Positions 1-59,238 of a stretch of 64,000 bases of DNA are shown one piece after another. The stretch comes from Paulinella micropora (Eukaryota > Cercozoa > Imbricatea > Euglyphida). A model generated the notes under the pieces. It did not search any database, was not told the DNA's origin, and saw nothing but the letters and a program-made list of their open reading frames with translations. The DNA is taken from assembly GCA_009731375.1 (NCBI GenBank), contig BJOX01000133.1, forward strand, positions 379,255 to 443,254, given 5' to 3'. Position 1 is the stretch's first letter. Every line of letters begins with the position of its first letter. Both the position numbers and the translations under genes were made by a program.

Positions 1-170
1 TTATGGAACGAGCCCTGGCCCCGCCTGGTACTAGGGAGCTTTGGTATCGCCTGTATCAGTCCCTTCCGTGCAAACATCACGGCTTAGCTGGGCATCGGGT
101 TAATACTTTACCCACAGACTTCCTTGGTTGACGAAATCAGAAGCTCCTTTTTTCTGACATTAGTCGATAT
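1..170 (+). mobile_element. SINE-like family A, 3' part (cut by window edge)
   Basis: Matches the last third of the copies at 18162 and 21131 (GGAACGAGCCCTGGCCCCGC, GTTGACGAAATCAGAAGCTC) and ends in CTCATC followed by (TATC)n. About 480 bp when complete. Confidence 0.8.
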
Positions 171-173
171 CTC

Positions 174-237
<64 letters not shown>

Positions 238-300
238 GTCTGTCTATCTGTCTGTCTGTCTATTTATCTATCTATCTGTCTGTCTGTCTGTTTGTCTGTT

Positions 301-333
<33 letters not shown>

Positions 334-460
334 GTCTATCTATCTATCTGTCTATGTGTCTGTCTATCTTTCTATCTGTCAATCTGTCTAACTACCTATA
401 CACCTATATCTCTATCTTTCTCTCCATCTATCTATCTATCTATCTATCTTGCACAGTACA
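171..460 (+). repeat. (TATC)n / (TGTC)n microsatellite, example of the dominant intron filler
   Basis: Long TATC array with TGTC and TTTC variants. Comparable arrays fill 2097-2380, 2860-3140, 3505-3575, 6460-6850, 10320-10560, 13990-15090, 20944-21130, 23790-24240, 27783-27910, 37030-37330 (reverse) and 40270-40890. They encode runs such as IYLS or LSIY in any frame, which are not genes. Confidence 0.9.
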
Positions 461-523
461 CAAATTACTGTTTGATACAAAACTGCGTTCCTTTGCAAGG
501 ACTACATTCCTTTGCGACATCTC

Positions 524-525
<2 letters not shown>
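455..525 (+). repeat. Dispersed repeat G, shared with exon 24 region (15949-16021)
   Basis: GCACAGTACACAAATTACTG ... TTCCTTTGCGACATCTCATC is about 95% shared with 15949-16021, which overlaps the second half of exon 24. Either an exon copy thrown 15 kb upstream or an inserted repeat that became exonic. Confidence 0.65.
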
Positions 526-558
<33 letters not shown>

Positions 559-647
559 AATCTATCTATCTATCCTTATATCTTTCTTTCTATCCATATA
601 TCTATATCTGTTGTGTAACTATTACGAAGCGGTTACGGTGCCTAGCC

Positions 648-700
<53 letters not shown>

Positions 701-791
701 CTTGCCTACCTATCGCGTGTCAGGAAACATGGCGTGACGGAGGTTATGGTGCCCAGCTGGCCGCAGACACTGACTGGTACCCATACTCATA

Positions 792-931
792 CACATAAAA
801 GCATTCACTGCCAATTATCTAGGTAATTACCCTTGTGGTTAGCTTTCCGGGGAAATTCAGGGAATTTCCCCGAGAAGCCAACCACATCAAGAATAATTAC
901 CTAGGTAATTGGCGGTGAATGCTTTTATGTG
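792..931. mobile_element. Palindromic foldback element (MITE-like), copy 1
   Basis: Starts CACATAAAAGCATTCACTGC and ends in its inverted complement (CGGTGAATGCTTTTATGTG). The arms carry ATTACCTAGGTAATTA and CCGGGGAAATTC. About 140 bp, no coding capacity; the arms nearly fill the element. Lies before exon 1 of the big gene. Confidence 0.85.
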
Positions 932-974
932 CATATTATGCAACATATACAAATACATACATGTACATATACAG

Positions 975-35548
<34,574 letters not shown>

Positions 35549-36721
35549 ACGGCAAGGATGGATTATTTGGGGCACTAAACAAAAATCAGTGGATTATTTG
35601 GGGCATTATTAATGGAGATATTCAATTGGCAAAACAGCCCAGATTTGACCTCATGTTTCTCCATCATCTTGAGGTACGAACATGCAGAGCACACCGTTAG
35701 AAAGCTCTTGTTTTAAGCTTTCAAATGATTGCTTCAGCACAATCGTATCACTTTGATTGATGGAGAACGATGAGGTCAAAGTTGGATAGTTTGCCGCAGC
35801 CACTTGAATGTCCACAGTATCAATAATAAACAAAAATCAGCGAAAAAAAAATCTATGTCTGGGACAAATCTGGGACGGCCCGGTATAATCTGAGTCGAGA
35901 TCGGTTTGGGGGCTGAGTGCAGATGTGAAAAGAGGAGTTTCCTGTGGTTGCGGGCCCTCACGTAATAACACTTAAATATATTTATATAAAGTTGTGATAA
36001 AACTGCCGGAATTCTGGTGAAAAAGTTTCAAATCTGTTGTAGGCGCATATAGGTAAATCAGTATGTCGTAGATACTTTTTCTCATGTCCCTGTACAAATG
36101 TGTGACGATATTGCCTTTAATGAGAACGTCCTCTGTTCTTCCCTGTATTAATACCTTCCGTGTAAAAAGGGGCGGAGTAAAACAGAGAATTAACAACGAT
36201 AGATCGGATGGGTTTCCTTAAATAGTGGCATTTCAAAGTGTTCAGGTCTAAAAATATCGTCGTTATGATGGGACGGTATTTAATAACATATGATGTGTAC
36301 TATGACAGATAAACTACACATTCTTAGATGTGTAGTCACGGTTGCAGTGGATGTTGTTTTAGGCACAATGCCACGGTCCCTTGACAAGATAACGATACTA
36401 TGATATTAATCATACTACAAGAACGGAATTATTATCGTTAGGCCGGACAAAAGGAAATGGGTTGGTTGTTTCCTTTGTTGCTTGGCTTTCATTGTCTCCA
36501 ACATTTTCCACCATATTGCGTAACAGGAACAGTCCGAACAGCTACTCTGACAGTTAATCGTACCTCAACGGTAGAGGGGCAGACCAAAGTAATGACAAGC
36601 AGGACTCTCACACGTACTGCCACTACTACTGTATTTATAATATAATAGACGGTCGTCGGACCCGCACGCCGCAGACTGGCTCCTCATTCGAAGCCGCTCT
36701 CGTCGGCTCCAACCGATATTA

Positions 36722-46512
<9,791 letters not shown>

Positions 46513-46625
46513 GATAGTGGTATACTTTGCAAGTACAGCCTTGAGCCTTTGTACTGAGGTGACTTTTATATGATCGAAGTCCAGGCAGAAAACGGCAAAA
46601 GGTCCCTATCATTTTATTTCGCACA
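46513..46625. promoter_or_regulatory. Possible divergent promoter with TATA-like box
   Basis: The 113 bp between two divergent ATGs contains CATATAAAAG on the minus strand (46564-46573), about 55 bp before the minus ATG. No other element is recognised. Assignment is by position and motif only. Confidence 0.3.
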
Positions 46626-47366
46626 ATGACTCCCAATCTCGACGTGAGCACAATGCTCCTACGTGAAACCTTTTTCAAGTTTCCCAACAGCACATCTCGC
46701 CTATTGAGTGGTAAAGAAATGTGTCAAGCGATCTTGAGGGAGAGCGTGAGTATGAGTCTCTCGAATCCAGTCCGGGGTGCGAAGGAAAAGGCTTTGAAGG
46801 GTGAGTGTACATTACAGCGAATGAGCTTCTATCTAGAGGACTCTTGCGATTCTATATTTGGTCTCATGGGTGAGGAGTCAAGGGTGTCCATTCAGACGTC
46901 TCAAGAAAACTCGTTTGTTCCCCCCAGCACTATTCCTCGAACCATTTCCATGCAGACGTTTACCAAGCAAGTTTTGTCAGCCGCCGTGACCTCAAATCCC
47001 CAATCTGGTTTTATCTGCTCGGATGTTCTCAGCAAGTTTTGTGATGGCAACATAAGCGGAGACGCTATCTCTGGTCGCTACTGTGGTCATCAATTCTGTC
47101 GAGACAATCAGGATTTTCTTGTTAAGGAAGCAACGGTGAACGGGCTGTCTCTCTCCAAGGTTTCCGACGATCCTATGCGCGTTGCTCAGGGCATCAAACT
47201 CATCTCCATGGACAATATTCGAAAACTTCAGAATCCCGACTTGGATGACTGCTTGGACCTGCAGATTCCGAGACAGCAAACCTATCTTTGCGATACCAAG
47301 AAAGGAGTCCAGTTACCCAAGAAAACCCCCGACTATCAACCTTACTTGCAAGACACGAGAAAATAG
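46626..47366 (+). CDS. Intronless hypothetical protein, 246 aa
   Basis: Uninterrupted ORF from ATG 46626 (MTPNLDVSTMLLRETFFKF) to TAG 47366, 246 codons, no low complexity. Features: a Cys-rich middle (GFICSDVLSKFCDG, then GRYCGHQFCRDNQDF) and a C-terminal LCDTKKGVQLPKKTPDYQ. No transmembrane segment, signal peptide or family is recognised. It diverges from the minus-strand PAN gene with only 113 bp between start codons, so the intergenic stretch may be a shared promoter. Being intronless beside intron-rich genes, it could be a retrocopy or element-borne. Confidence 0.55.
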   Translation: MTPNLDVSTMLLRETFFKFPNSTSRLLSGKEMCQAILRESVSMSLSNPVRGAKEKALKGECTLQRMSFYLEDSCDSIFGLMGEESRVSIQTSQENSFVPPSTIPRTISMQTFTKQVLSAAVTSNPQSGFICSDVLSKFCDGNISGDAISGRYCGHQFCRDNQDFLVKEATVNGLSLSKVSDDPMRVAQGIKLISMDNIRKLQNPDLDDCLDLQIPRQQTYLCDTKKGVQLPKKTPDYQPYLQDTRK

Positions 47367-48062
47367 GATTGACAAAGTCGAAAAAGTTGTGCTAGTTAAG
47401 CTTTCATAATCATTTTTCGAATGAACTTGTTTCAACAATGAACCTTGACGAAAAAAAACTTCAGTCTAAATAAACAAATAAACTTTTTTCTTATATTCAT
47501 TATTGTTACTATGATGTTGAGTCGGTTCAAGTTTTGCAGTGATTGTCAGGATATGCATTGCGCAATCAGTGTTATCAATACTGCCGTTCAACATGATCGA
47601 CTGCCCGCACGGTCTCTGACGAATCGCTGTCATCGGCCTGTGCACCTTATCACATGCCTCTTGGGGCAACCCGCACGGTCTCTGACGAATCGCTGTCATC
47701 GGCCTGGGCACCTTATCACATGCCTCTTAGGGCAAGTGTTGAAGTTTTGTTCGCATGCCTCTTAGGGCAAGTGTTTTTGTTCGCAAAGTGACAGCGGTAT
47801 TTGCCATTCGAAGGGATGAGAGTTTGGAGACGCGTACGGTAAAAACCTGAATTCAAATAATAGCTGGTATCCGACTAGTCCGAGTCCGTGACCATGTTTT
47901 TTGCGACATGACATTAGTGTGACCGGTATTAGCTGACCGTCCTAGTCACTAATACTGTTTTACACAATCATCTACTACACTTGCTACTCATAGAGCTGAG
48001 TAGGAAGCAGAAGAGATATGACATAAAACGGAAGAAGTATCAAGAGATACAAACGGTATTGA

Positions 48063-48106
<44 letters not shown>

Positions 48107-48994
48107 CANNNNNNNNNNGAATTATTTGCCAGAATTCAGTGGTTTTTAAACAGTTTGAAGCCTGAGTGCTACAATATCAATCTGATTGTTGACTTTCAAA
48201 CTGACCGTGGCACAGACACTTGTCGGAATGTACTCCTACGGTGACTCAGCCTCGGAGGCTCAGGCGACGGTCGGCTCAGTGAGGTGACCTGAAGTTCTTC
48301 ATTTTCAAGTTATGTAAAACTTCAAGTATTAATGAGAAAAAATTAAATGTTTGAAGTTTGAATTAGTTTGAACCTGCCAGACGCTCGAACATTCACATAT
48401 GTCGTCACGTTCTATGTTAATTAGACATTGACTATGAAACTTGAACGGAGGCAAAATCTACTCATCAAGTTGAGCTGATCCTTTTTCTACATACCCGCCC
48501 TTTTTTTATTGTAAAGAGCGGCACATCTGAATCTATGGACGGAAAGAATTCAACTTTTTTTTTACTTTTGAATTGAATTTGAATTATTTTTCAAGTGTTA
48601 ACGGTATATAATATGTATTTATTAAAAAAATTACTTTTTCTTTAGAAGTTGTCCATAAAGGTAAGAGGGTGTAAAAAATTGGTGTGTACTAGTTGAAGAT
48701 GTGAAGTTTCTAAATATATAAACGTTTTTTGAAAAAGGCTTTCTGGTTTAGGAGAGATATTTCCTGGGTTTTGTGTAGTTTTGGACTTTTTCACTAAAAA
48801 ATGTTCAGGCCGGGCCAGGGCAGACCTTAATCTTTTCCGTCCCTATCGAATTTTTTAAGTTTTTTTTGTCGAGTGTTGAGGAGGCGTCAATCATGCCTTC
48901 CAAGATTCTGAAGCGCAGCAAATCTTGGAAGCACAGGAAGGTTGGGGACAAACTTCAAACGTAATGANNNNNNNNNNAAAAAAAAAAAAAGGGG

Positions 48995-49071
<77 letters not shown>

Positions 49072-49970
49072 TGACAACGCAATCTTGGTGTAAGAGCAGC
49101 GAGAAAAAGACCCTTTGTACGGCAGAGAAACCGGAATAGCTTTTGAGCCACTGCCCACAACCAAGGGGCACCGTGACCGACCGAGTCTAGATTATCAGTG
49201 ATCCACAAACCCCCCCCCCCCCGGACAGAACATTTTCAACCTGCTTAGTGAAAAAACTATGTCTGCATGGCATGCTGCTTATGGCACTGCTGCTTCTGAT
49301 TCTGCTATTGTTGATGCTAAGCTTGTGTGTGTGAAATGGAGTGCTGCCTTTGATGGTGAGGGTGAGGGATTTTTTGCTATAAATATGACATACAATATGA
49401 TACTGTGATTGTTTGCCGTGTTCCACGCACTCAAAAGAAAGACGAAGACATCGAGTAGAGTCACAGACTGGCAGAGAAAAAAGAGAGTAGGTCAGGCAGT
49501 TAGCTTGTTTATTAGGCAGTGTGTGTCGGAAGTATCGGTTTAGTGAGGAGGAGGCGTGCGAGTATGATGCGTTTTGACTGACGAAGGATTGTATCCGATG
49601 TTATAACCCGCTGGCTGTGAAGTAATCACTGGTGATGTTGGCATCTATCTATACTAAAGAAAAAATAAAAGCTTTTTTTCCAAAAAGCTTTATGATTTCA
49701 AAAACACTTTTGAATACATCAAAACATATATTTTTGTTTTACTTGCGGGGTCGTAGGGGGAGCAGGCTCCTACTAAAGAAACCTTTTATTGAAATTTTGT
49801 CTCAGTTCGTCCGATACCGAGTCCACATATAAAAATGAAAACCGTTCCTTTGTCGCTTCGTGATAGCATTCAATGACGTAGTCTAATTCATATCCAAGGT
49901 CCAAATGTTTGTATACGATTTCTTAGAATCTAGTTTATCCACACTCTGTCAGGGGAAAATGAGCAGATAG
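47367..49970. other. Intergenic stretch with direct repeats, homopolymers and no firm gene
   Basis: AT-rich unique sequence. A direct repeat of about 65 bp (GCACGGTCTCTGACGAATCG core) lies at 47609-47669 and 47671-47732, with further part-copies of ATGCCTCTTAGGGCAAGTGT to 47775. Poly-A runs adjoin small gaps at 48109-48118 and 48968-48977. A short ORF at 49259-49387 (AWHAAYGTAASDSAIVDAKL) has coding-like composition, but no start context or neighbours support it. Confidence 0.4.
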
Positions 49971-49971
49971 T

Positions 49972-50552
49972 CTAATTCTTTGATTGGCTCGGGTCGTAGG
50001 TCGTTGCAGCCAAGTCTGCTTTGACAAGGGGCGTGATTAACTTCTGTGGAAGGTCTACGATTTCATTGTGGGCTACGTTAACTTCCCGCATTCTCTGTGC
50101 CATCGCTGACACGAGATCCTCTATTATTGCTGCGTCACACACATATATCCAGTTGGCCTCACGGACGAATCGTTCGAGGAGGTAATGCGATCTCATAGAA
50201 GCTCGCAGCTGCTTCTCATTGATCAATTTACCTGCCTCTTCGTAGCTCGCAGCTGCTTCTCATTGATCAATTTACCTGCCTCTTCGTCCCAATTAGCCCA
50301 ACGGGTTGTCAGTAGATCCTGTGACGCCCACCGACTAGCTTTGTTGGCTATTAATTGTTTGGTATCGGCTTCATTTAACCAGATTGCCCTACTGTGCTAT
50401 CGAGTCGGGCGTATCCAAACAATAATGCCAGACCATCGCTAAAATCGATGTTTAGCTGAGGATTATATTTTCCATAATCGAACGACAGGTCGGCGTCAAG
50501 CCGTTTCAAAGCCTGTTCGACTAGCTTGTTGTTAACCGACTTCGGTTTTTCA

Positions 50553-50583
<31 letters not shown>

Positions 50584-51699
50584 CTGTGNNNNNNNNNNNN
50601 NNNNNNNNNNNNNNNNNNNNNNNNNNNNNNNNNNNNNNNNNNNNNNNNNNNNNNNNNCCCCCCCCCCCCCCCCTGGTATGGATGGGGTGACGTACGCGTC
50701 GGGGCCATATCTGTTGACCACCTCCCTTGCAATGTGAATTCTCAGTATGTCACTGATACTTTGTGACACAAGCTTGAACATTGCACAATAGCTGTACCAA
50801 TATAACTTAATGGCGGGTGTGGGGCGACAGTGGCTTCTATTTGCTTCCCATCCGTACCTGTTCCACGAAATTTCATGCTGACTTGAAGATATCGACTCTT
50901 CTTGGCATCCAAACATGGGGTTAGCTGACTCAAGAATGTCAAGAACTTCAATTAGGGTATCATGTACCCGTGACAGCGGTGGTCCGTGCCCCTCGGGGGA
51001 AAGGAATTGCTGTTTCCACCTTTTACTCTCCGTGAGAGTCAAATCCCATACGGTGACCGCGTTCGTTCTTTAGGTTTCTCGCCGTTACGACGTTCATAGC
51101 CTGCAGTTGCGCGGCCATGCTTAACAAGCCCGCCGTATTCTGCCACTTTATGCCAGGTGCTGTGACCTTGTCTTCCTCTACGGAGTATGCATATGTTATG
51201 GTGGGTTGCCTTTCCTTGTTGACGAGCAAAGTAGCCACCAATTGGTTGGCATACCATGCATCGTCTAACAAGGTATCCCTTGCAAAATGATTTGGAATAT
51301 GTCTATGGAGCCATCATAGTGTAACGTGAGGCTGGGGTGTGGTCTGTACTTCATTCCCACAATCCTCTGCTCCTTCCCGTCGTTATATATGCATTTGACA
51401 TAATCCTCCGCCCCATACATGTTATGGGAAAAAAGGAATACAGTCGAGTCGTGCGAGTTGACACCCTGCTCATGAAGTTCGGCTGGGGTTGTTGGCCACC
51501 CCTCCGGTCAATTACGGTAGTGCTCGGGCAAGACCTTAGTCTTTATCGCTCGAGTGGGAATCACTACCACATCGTCTGCGTTTCTCCATGGGGAGCGAGG
51601 GATCGGTTCTTCCTCGCCTCCTCCTCCTCCCCTGGCTGGAGTTACAAGTCCTTCACCCCCCGTGGGGGACGTTGTTGTCGAATCTGATCCCTCAGACAT
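49972..51699 (-). pseudogene. Broken hypothetical gene, minus strand, several frames
   Basis: Coding-like blocks follow one another on the minus strand in different frames: an acidic Gly-rich start (51699-51508, MSEGSDSTTTSPTGGEG), 51271-51023 (ATLLVNKERQPTITYAYSVE), 51042-50665 (LYWYSYCAMFKLVSQSISDI), a gap with C/G homopolymers at 50589-50657, and 50226-49972 (LERFVREANWIYVCDAAIIE). A 50-bp tandem duplication (AGCTCGCAGCTGCTTCTCAT repeated at 50198-50217 and 50246-50265) disrupts the last part. Frames shift near 51040 and around 50230-50500. No family recognised; a decayed mobile or viral-type ORF is possible but not shown. Confidence 0.45.
50589..50657. other. Assembly gap in broken minus-strand ORF
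   Basis: N run between poly-G and poly-C flanks. Confidence 0.95.
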
Positions 51700-52471
51700 G
51701 TCTAATTGAGTGGCAATGGTTGATCTGAGTCGTCGTAGAGCCTAACCACGCAGTTCTTGCATTGCCTCTCATGGTGTCGAAACGAGCAGTGTCGTATATT
51801 TACAACATTATTCTTACTACATATATGGTCATTTTCACGACATAATTACAACATTTATATTTGTCCTATTCATATCTATTACCAATTTATATATTTGCCC
51901 ATCATATTTATTAGTCGTTACAGTAATAATACCATTATTCATATATCCGTTACCGGTTTATTCATAGTGGGCCATACTGTATCATTACCACAATATATGA
52001 GCCCAAGGTTTAGGATTATATTTATGGCATTCATTTACTCTCACATGATCTTAGTTAAGATTGTGGTATATAAATTGACATCGTTTTTAACCATTGATTA
52101 AAGTTCATTATCATTCTGCAAAACTTTGATTAAAGTACCTCAGCGCGAAACATTATTCAAGTTAACATTCGGCTTTATATCAACTGTTACACTTACTTGA
52201 GGGAAGCCTTGTTGTGTGCTGTTGCAAGCCAGTCGACGTGTTCTTGTGCACCCTGGCAATATACACACTCGTTACTCACAATTTAGTCTGTCTGTTGTGC
52301 TAACACCCCTGTGCTTACACAGTCAAAAAAGTTTGAAAAGCTTTTCAATGAGCTCTTTTGGGCTCAGCCCAAATTAATGTGTCACTGTGTGCCTTTTCTA
52401 AAAAGGTTCTCTCCCAATTCAAAATTTGGACGTAGTCTTTCCTTTCTGAGTGTGGTGGGTGTGTTTGTGAG

Positions 52472-52502
<31 letters not shown>

Positions 52503-55105
52503 ACCGGGGTAGACCCTTCACACACCAGTCGCGTTTGGTCTCGGGAGCTGCTCGGTAACAGAGTCATCGCCCTTGTCGATCTATTCAACACCGCACAACA
52601 AGTTTGTTGTGCTTGAGTGATAATATTGGATGGTGTTTGTTTTGTTTGTTTTTGGCAAAAATAAAAATCGTCCCAAATTCACCCTCCGTTTTGGCTGTCC
52701 TGTGTCTGTTTTGCACGTATTTCCCTTGGCCTATGTCTTTTCTGACTGGCCTACCACCCCTCTACGAGATGGCCACCACGTATGGTGTGGGATGTATGTC
52801 GTTTGCACAAACAGGGTTTACGCCAATGAATAGATTTATGTCTATGTCTAGATCTTGTCTGTTTGTTTTTCTCAGCCTCCTTGCACTCCTTTACGTTTTC
52901 CTAACGTATGTGCGGGGCTAACCACGTATGGCTATACAGACTGGAGTCTGAGTATGTTGTTGGTGGCTATTCTCTTCGTAAGGGGAATGTATGGGGATAA
53001 GTGTAGGAATGCCCCCAGGGAACAGACCGTAGGTCTTTTTACTTCCTGTGGGTGTGCTGGTAAAACACTTCCCTGACTCGACAATACGTCGACGATCAAT
53101 CCAGTGAACGCTACTGTGTTTGATTATACCACTGGAGACACACTTCGTGACCCCACAGTCACCAAACACACTATTGTTAGTGTTACAGTCGTACGCGCAA
53201 CGAGTGTCTTGCCGTACCGCTGTAACAGTTTGGGCCTCTGTGCAAAGTTTCACTGTTGTTTTTATGCACTGCACACTCCTCACTCCACCTTAGCTCCTTT
53301 CCTACACTCCACCACCACCTTTCCTTCTTCTTTCTCTTCGGGAAGTGGCTTTTCTCAAACTGCTTGAATGGATTTGGAGTATAGAAAAAATAAGGCTGGG
53401 ACTCCATTTTTGTCGGTCAAGATGAGAACGATATTATTTATTGTAAGCCGGGGTCTATATCCACTCAATCCAAGCACTCTGAGGATAACCTAATCTTCCT
53501 CCTCTACAAAAGAGGGTAAACCAGTATGGTGGGAAAATGTAGGAGACTATCAGAGCCAAGCAACAAAAAGGAAACAGAAAGTCATTTCCTATTGTCCGCC
53601 CTAACGATAATATTATCAGGCGTAAAAAGTAGTACCGGTTACTTGTAACATACAGATCTAGACATACATATGTATACATATATACATAAGTACATACATA
53701 AATGCAGACTACCTTAGTACCTTAGATTCTATATATCTACCTACGTTACACTTACCTACTAGACCACCTATATGCTATGCGCTACCTCTAGCCTACGTAT
53801 ACGTACTAGACGTACCTATTACCTTGGTCGCGTCATTGTACGGCGATTTCCCAACTGCACTTACTGATTTTTTATGAGATTTGTAGTGAGAAAACTTTTC
53901 TGCAACATCCCTACATGCACCGGTCCATCCAAGTACCACTTCAACACTTTTACACCATCAGCTTTTATGCATAAAAGACGCAACGGTGAATTGAGGCATC
54001 AGACGACCCATTCAGGGTACGCAAAAAATCGTTTTGGCGGTTTCCAATGTGTTACTAGCTTTTATGAATAAAAGCAGTTGCGGTCGGTACCATTTTCTGT
54101 GGCTGGTGCCACCACAGCCCAAAACAATTTTCATCATTTCGATTGCTCGGAAGCCTCTGTTGAAAATGCCACATTCGTAAATATGCATAAATGTGATTTC
54201 CTGACTTACTTCCGATGACTTTTCGGTAGTACAAACGGGGACTTCCTGTCCTTGCCGAAAATGTCCAAACACTCACAAGACAGACTGTGCAAACATTTAC
54301 TGTTTAAATTTTACAACAAAGTGCCAAGTCAAAAAAAATATGCAAAATCTTCTTTGCCTTCTGCAATCAAAGTTCTGGTCTGAAAGCTATCCAACTTAAG
54401 CAAACTCCCATTTTGATTTTTTACAGTTGTCATTTGGGACTAGAATCGATGAAGTCGGTCTTGAGCAAAGGTTTTTAACCATGCTTCGAATCCGAAACTT
54501 TGAAAAATCACCTAAAAAAACATTTTTTTTTTCATGCTTGTTGAGTGCAAGGTTGTGCAATGTACTTGTAAAACTTTTACGAAGTTTCAGATCAGTTTGG
54601 CAGATCACCATGCAGTCTGGTCGATGAGGAAGGGTTTGAAGTTCTTTCACCATCGCTTCAAAATGGTTTCTCAGTGCTGAAAGGTAACCGCGCCTGAAAA
54701 TATCAGAAAAGCAGATTTTACGAATGTCTCCAAAAGTCATTTTACACCATTAGCCTTTACGCATAAAAGACGCACCTGTGAATTGAGGCATCACACGACC
54801 CATTCAGGGTACGCAAAAAATCATTTTAAATTTGGCGTTTTCCAATATGTAGCTTTTATGCATAAAAGCAGTTCCGGTCGGTACCATTTTCTGTGTCTGG
54901 TGCCACCACAGTCCAAAACCACTTTGGACACTTTGTTTGCAAATTCGATTGTCCGGAACTGACCAATTTGCCCTTTCTGAAATGATCAGGTTTTATGGAA
55001 ACGGCCGGCCCTCATTACGATTTCCAAAAAAAAACAGTGTGTTTGCTTCAGGCCAATCGTTTTTTTTTTTTTTTTGCTTGAGCAAAAAAGTCTATTGGGA
55101 CAGTT
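51700..55105. other. AT-rich intergenic region with a dispersed repeat pair
   Basis: No convincing gene. Short ORFs at 52604-52921 (a hydrophobic C-terminus, SCLFVFLSLLALLYVFLTYV) and 53104-53367 have doubtful coding character. A repeat of about 175 bp occurs at 53949-54125 and again at 54743-54921. Microsatellites are limited to a (TG)n at 52472-52501 and a weak ATAC stretch near 53660-53710. Confidence 0.35.
53949..54921. repeat. Pair of dispersed repeats with TATGCATAAAAG motifs (53949-54125, 54743-54921)
   Basis: The two blocks share TTTACACCAT, CATAAAAGACGCA, TGAATTGAGGCATCA, GACCCATTCAGGGTACGCAA, then GCTTTTATG.ATAAAAGCAG and CGGTACCATTTTCTGTG. Each block has two GCTTTTATGCATAAAAG-like palindromes about 110 bp apart. 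They look like copies of a small non-autonomous element; no coding capacity. Confidence 0.55.
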
Positions 55106-55153
55106 TTGCTTTGTTGCTGTGTTGTCCACACTCTCCAAAGTCTTTTTGGGTTG

Positions 55154-55841
55154 ATGTCTGACAAGAGCATCAACAAGGATTTTGAACATTTGCACTGGTG
55201 GGTAAATGAGAAGCTTGAGCTGTTTGTCTCTGCCCATCCTTGGGTTGAGACTGAGACCAAGATTGGAGGCTCCAGCCTCGGTTTGGTCAGCAAATTTGGT
55301 TCTACTACTTCTCAGACAGGCAGAATGTGGCAAGTGAGTGTGTTTGATCCAAACAAACAACAGCCACAACGCGTTTCCCTTGCAGAGGTCAAGTGTCTGC
55401 ATGTGGACAACAAGGCCAAACTGCCACGTGACAGGATCATAGTGTGACCTGGGATGCGTCGTTGCAAGACATCTTTGTGAAGGAGGCTACAGAAAAAGCA
55501 CCAACCAGTCCGTTTTCTTCTCTGTTCACTTGCGCTTGAAGTTGTCTTGTTTGCATTGTGTTTGTGTTTGAAATTTCTTGGTTGTTTGACTACTTTGATT
55601 TGAATGTGTGGTCTCGTCTGAAAAAAATCATGTCCTTTTCCCTGTTTTTTTGCGGTTGAAAAACAGCTTACGAATTCCATTTTCTATTGCAGAACACCTG
55701 AACAAGAGGACAAAAGAAGTGCTCGAAGACCTGGCTCAGCAGTCATCCACGGTGGCTGCCAAAAAGGATAAAGTGCAAAATGTCTTGCAGAATTTTTTGC
55801 AGAAATTTCAAGGTTATCGGAACTTTGTCCTAACATCATAA
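55154..55841 (+). CDS. Hypothetical protein, probably two exons
   Basis: A coding-like block from about ATG 55154 (MSDKSINKDFEHLHWWVNEK) runs to a stop at 55447, with LELFVSAHPWVETETKIGGS and SVFDPNKQQPQRVSLAEVKC. A second block begins at an acceptor TATTGCAG|AACACC (about 55693) and runs to TAA at 55841 with RTKEVLEDLAQQSSTVAAKK, a probable helix. A strong donor CAA|GTGAGT lies at 55333, but its phase does not match block 2, so the join is unresolved. No family recognised. Confidence 0.35.
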
Positions 55842-56702
55842 ATCATTACTATCTGAACAGTAGATGATAAATACACAAAATTTTTTGAAAAAATTCAAAT
55901 CCTCAAACATGGGAAACGTTTAACGGTTGGATTTTGTGACTGTGAGCAAAAATCATCCGCGCTCTAAGTCGAAGTGTAGGAAAGTGATTTTTACGTGGTT
56001 TTTTCACACAAAATCATCAGTTTATTTTAGCCTACATGATGAATGTATAATTTCTTTTGAAAAAAATTGAAATTTCAACTAGGGGAAACGGTTAACGGTT
56101 GGATTTGTGACTGTGAGCAAAAATCATCCGCGCTCTAAGTCGAAGTGTAGGAAAATGACTTTTACGTGGTTTTTTCACACAAAATCATCAGTTTATTGTT
56201 GTTAAACACTAATTTGTAAAAAATATAATATTTAAATATTCAAATTCAAAAATTTGAATAGTGTAACGGTCTAAGTCAAAGTATAGGAAAAGTGACACAG
56301 TAACAATTCAAGTCACTGTGCTTCCGTAAAAATGATTAAATATTGATATACGATCAGTAGACAATTATAATGGAGTAGTCTAATTATTTAATACTATATT
56401 ATTTCAAAATTCAAACTTAAAATTTTCAATAACTTATAACTGTTGAAGATATCCCCCCCCACCCGGGCGTGTGCTCAGCTTTACGAGTGGCAAGTAATTT
56501 ATTAAAACAATGCTTGCGTAAAAAAACATGTAATGATTTATTAACATTAATATCACCTGATATTTGCCTATGCATGCATTAATATTATTGATGTATTAAT
56601 ATTGCTATTAATATCCCCCGGCTTGTGTACTTATACATTATTAATAAGTAATTAACAGTACTAGTGAAATAAATCTTATTTAATTGTATTAGATTAAGTG
56701 TT
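55842..56702. other. AT-rich intergenic region with two direct repeats
   Basis: A unit of about 110 bp (GGATTTTGTGACTGTGAGCA ... CACACAAAATCATCAGTTTA) occurs at 55916-56023 and 56094-56199, with a third decayed start near 56260-56295. Nothing coding seen. Confidence 0.5.

Positions 56703-59238
<2,536 letters not shown>

Noticed and set aside
124-826. Long open frames such as IYLSIYLS or LSVCLSVC
   Set aside because: These are translations of (TATC)n/(TGTC)n microsatellites, open in several frames at once; no start context, domain or splice support.
36457-36645. Plus-strand ORF starting MGWLFPLLLGFHCLQ (signal-peptide-like)
   Set aside because: No downstream exon joins in phase, the region lies opposite the end of the minus-strand gene, and the proposed intron after it would be only 18 nt.
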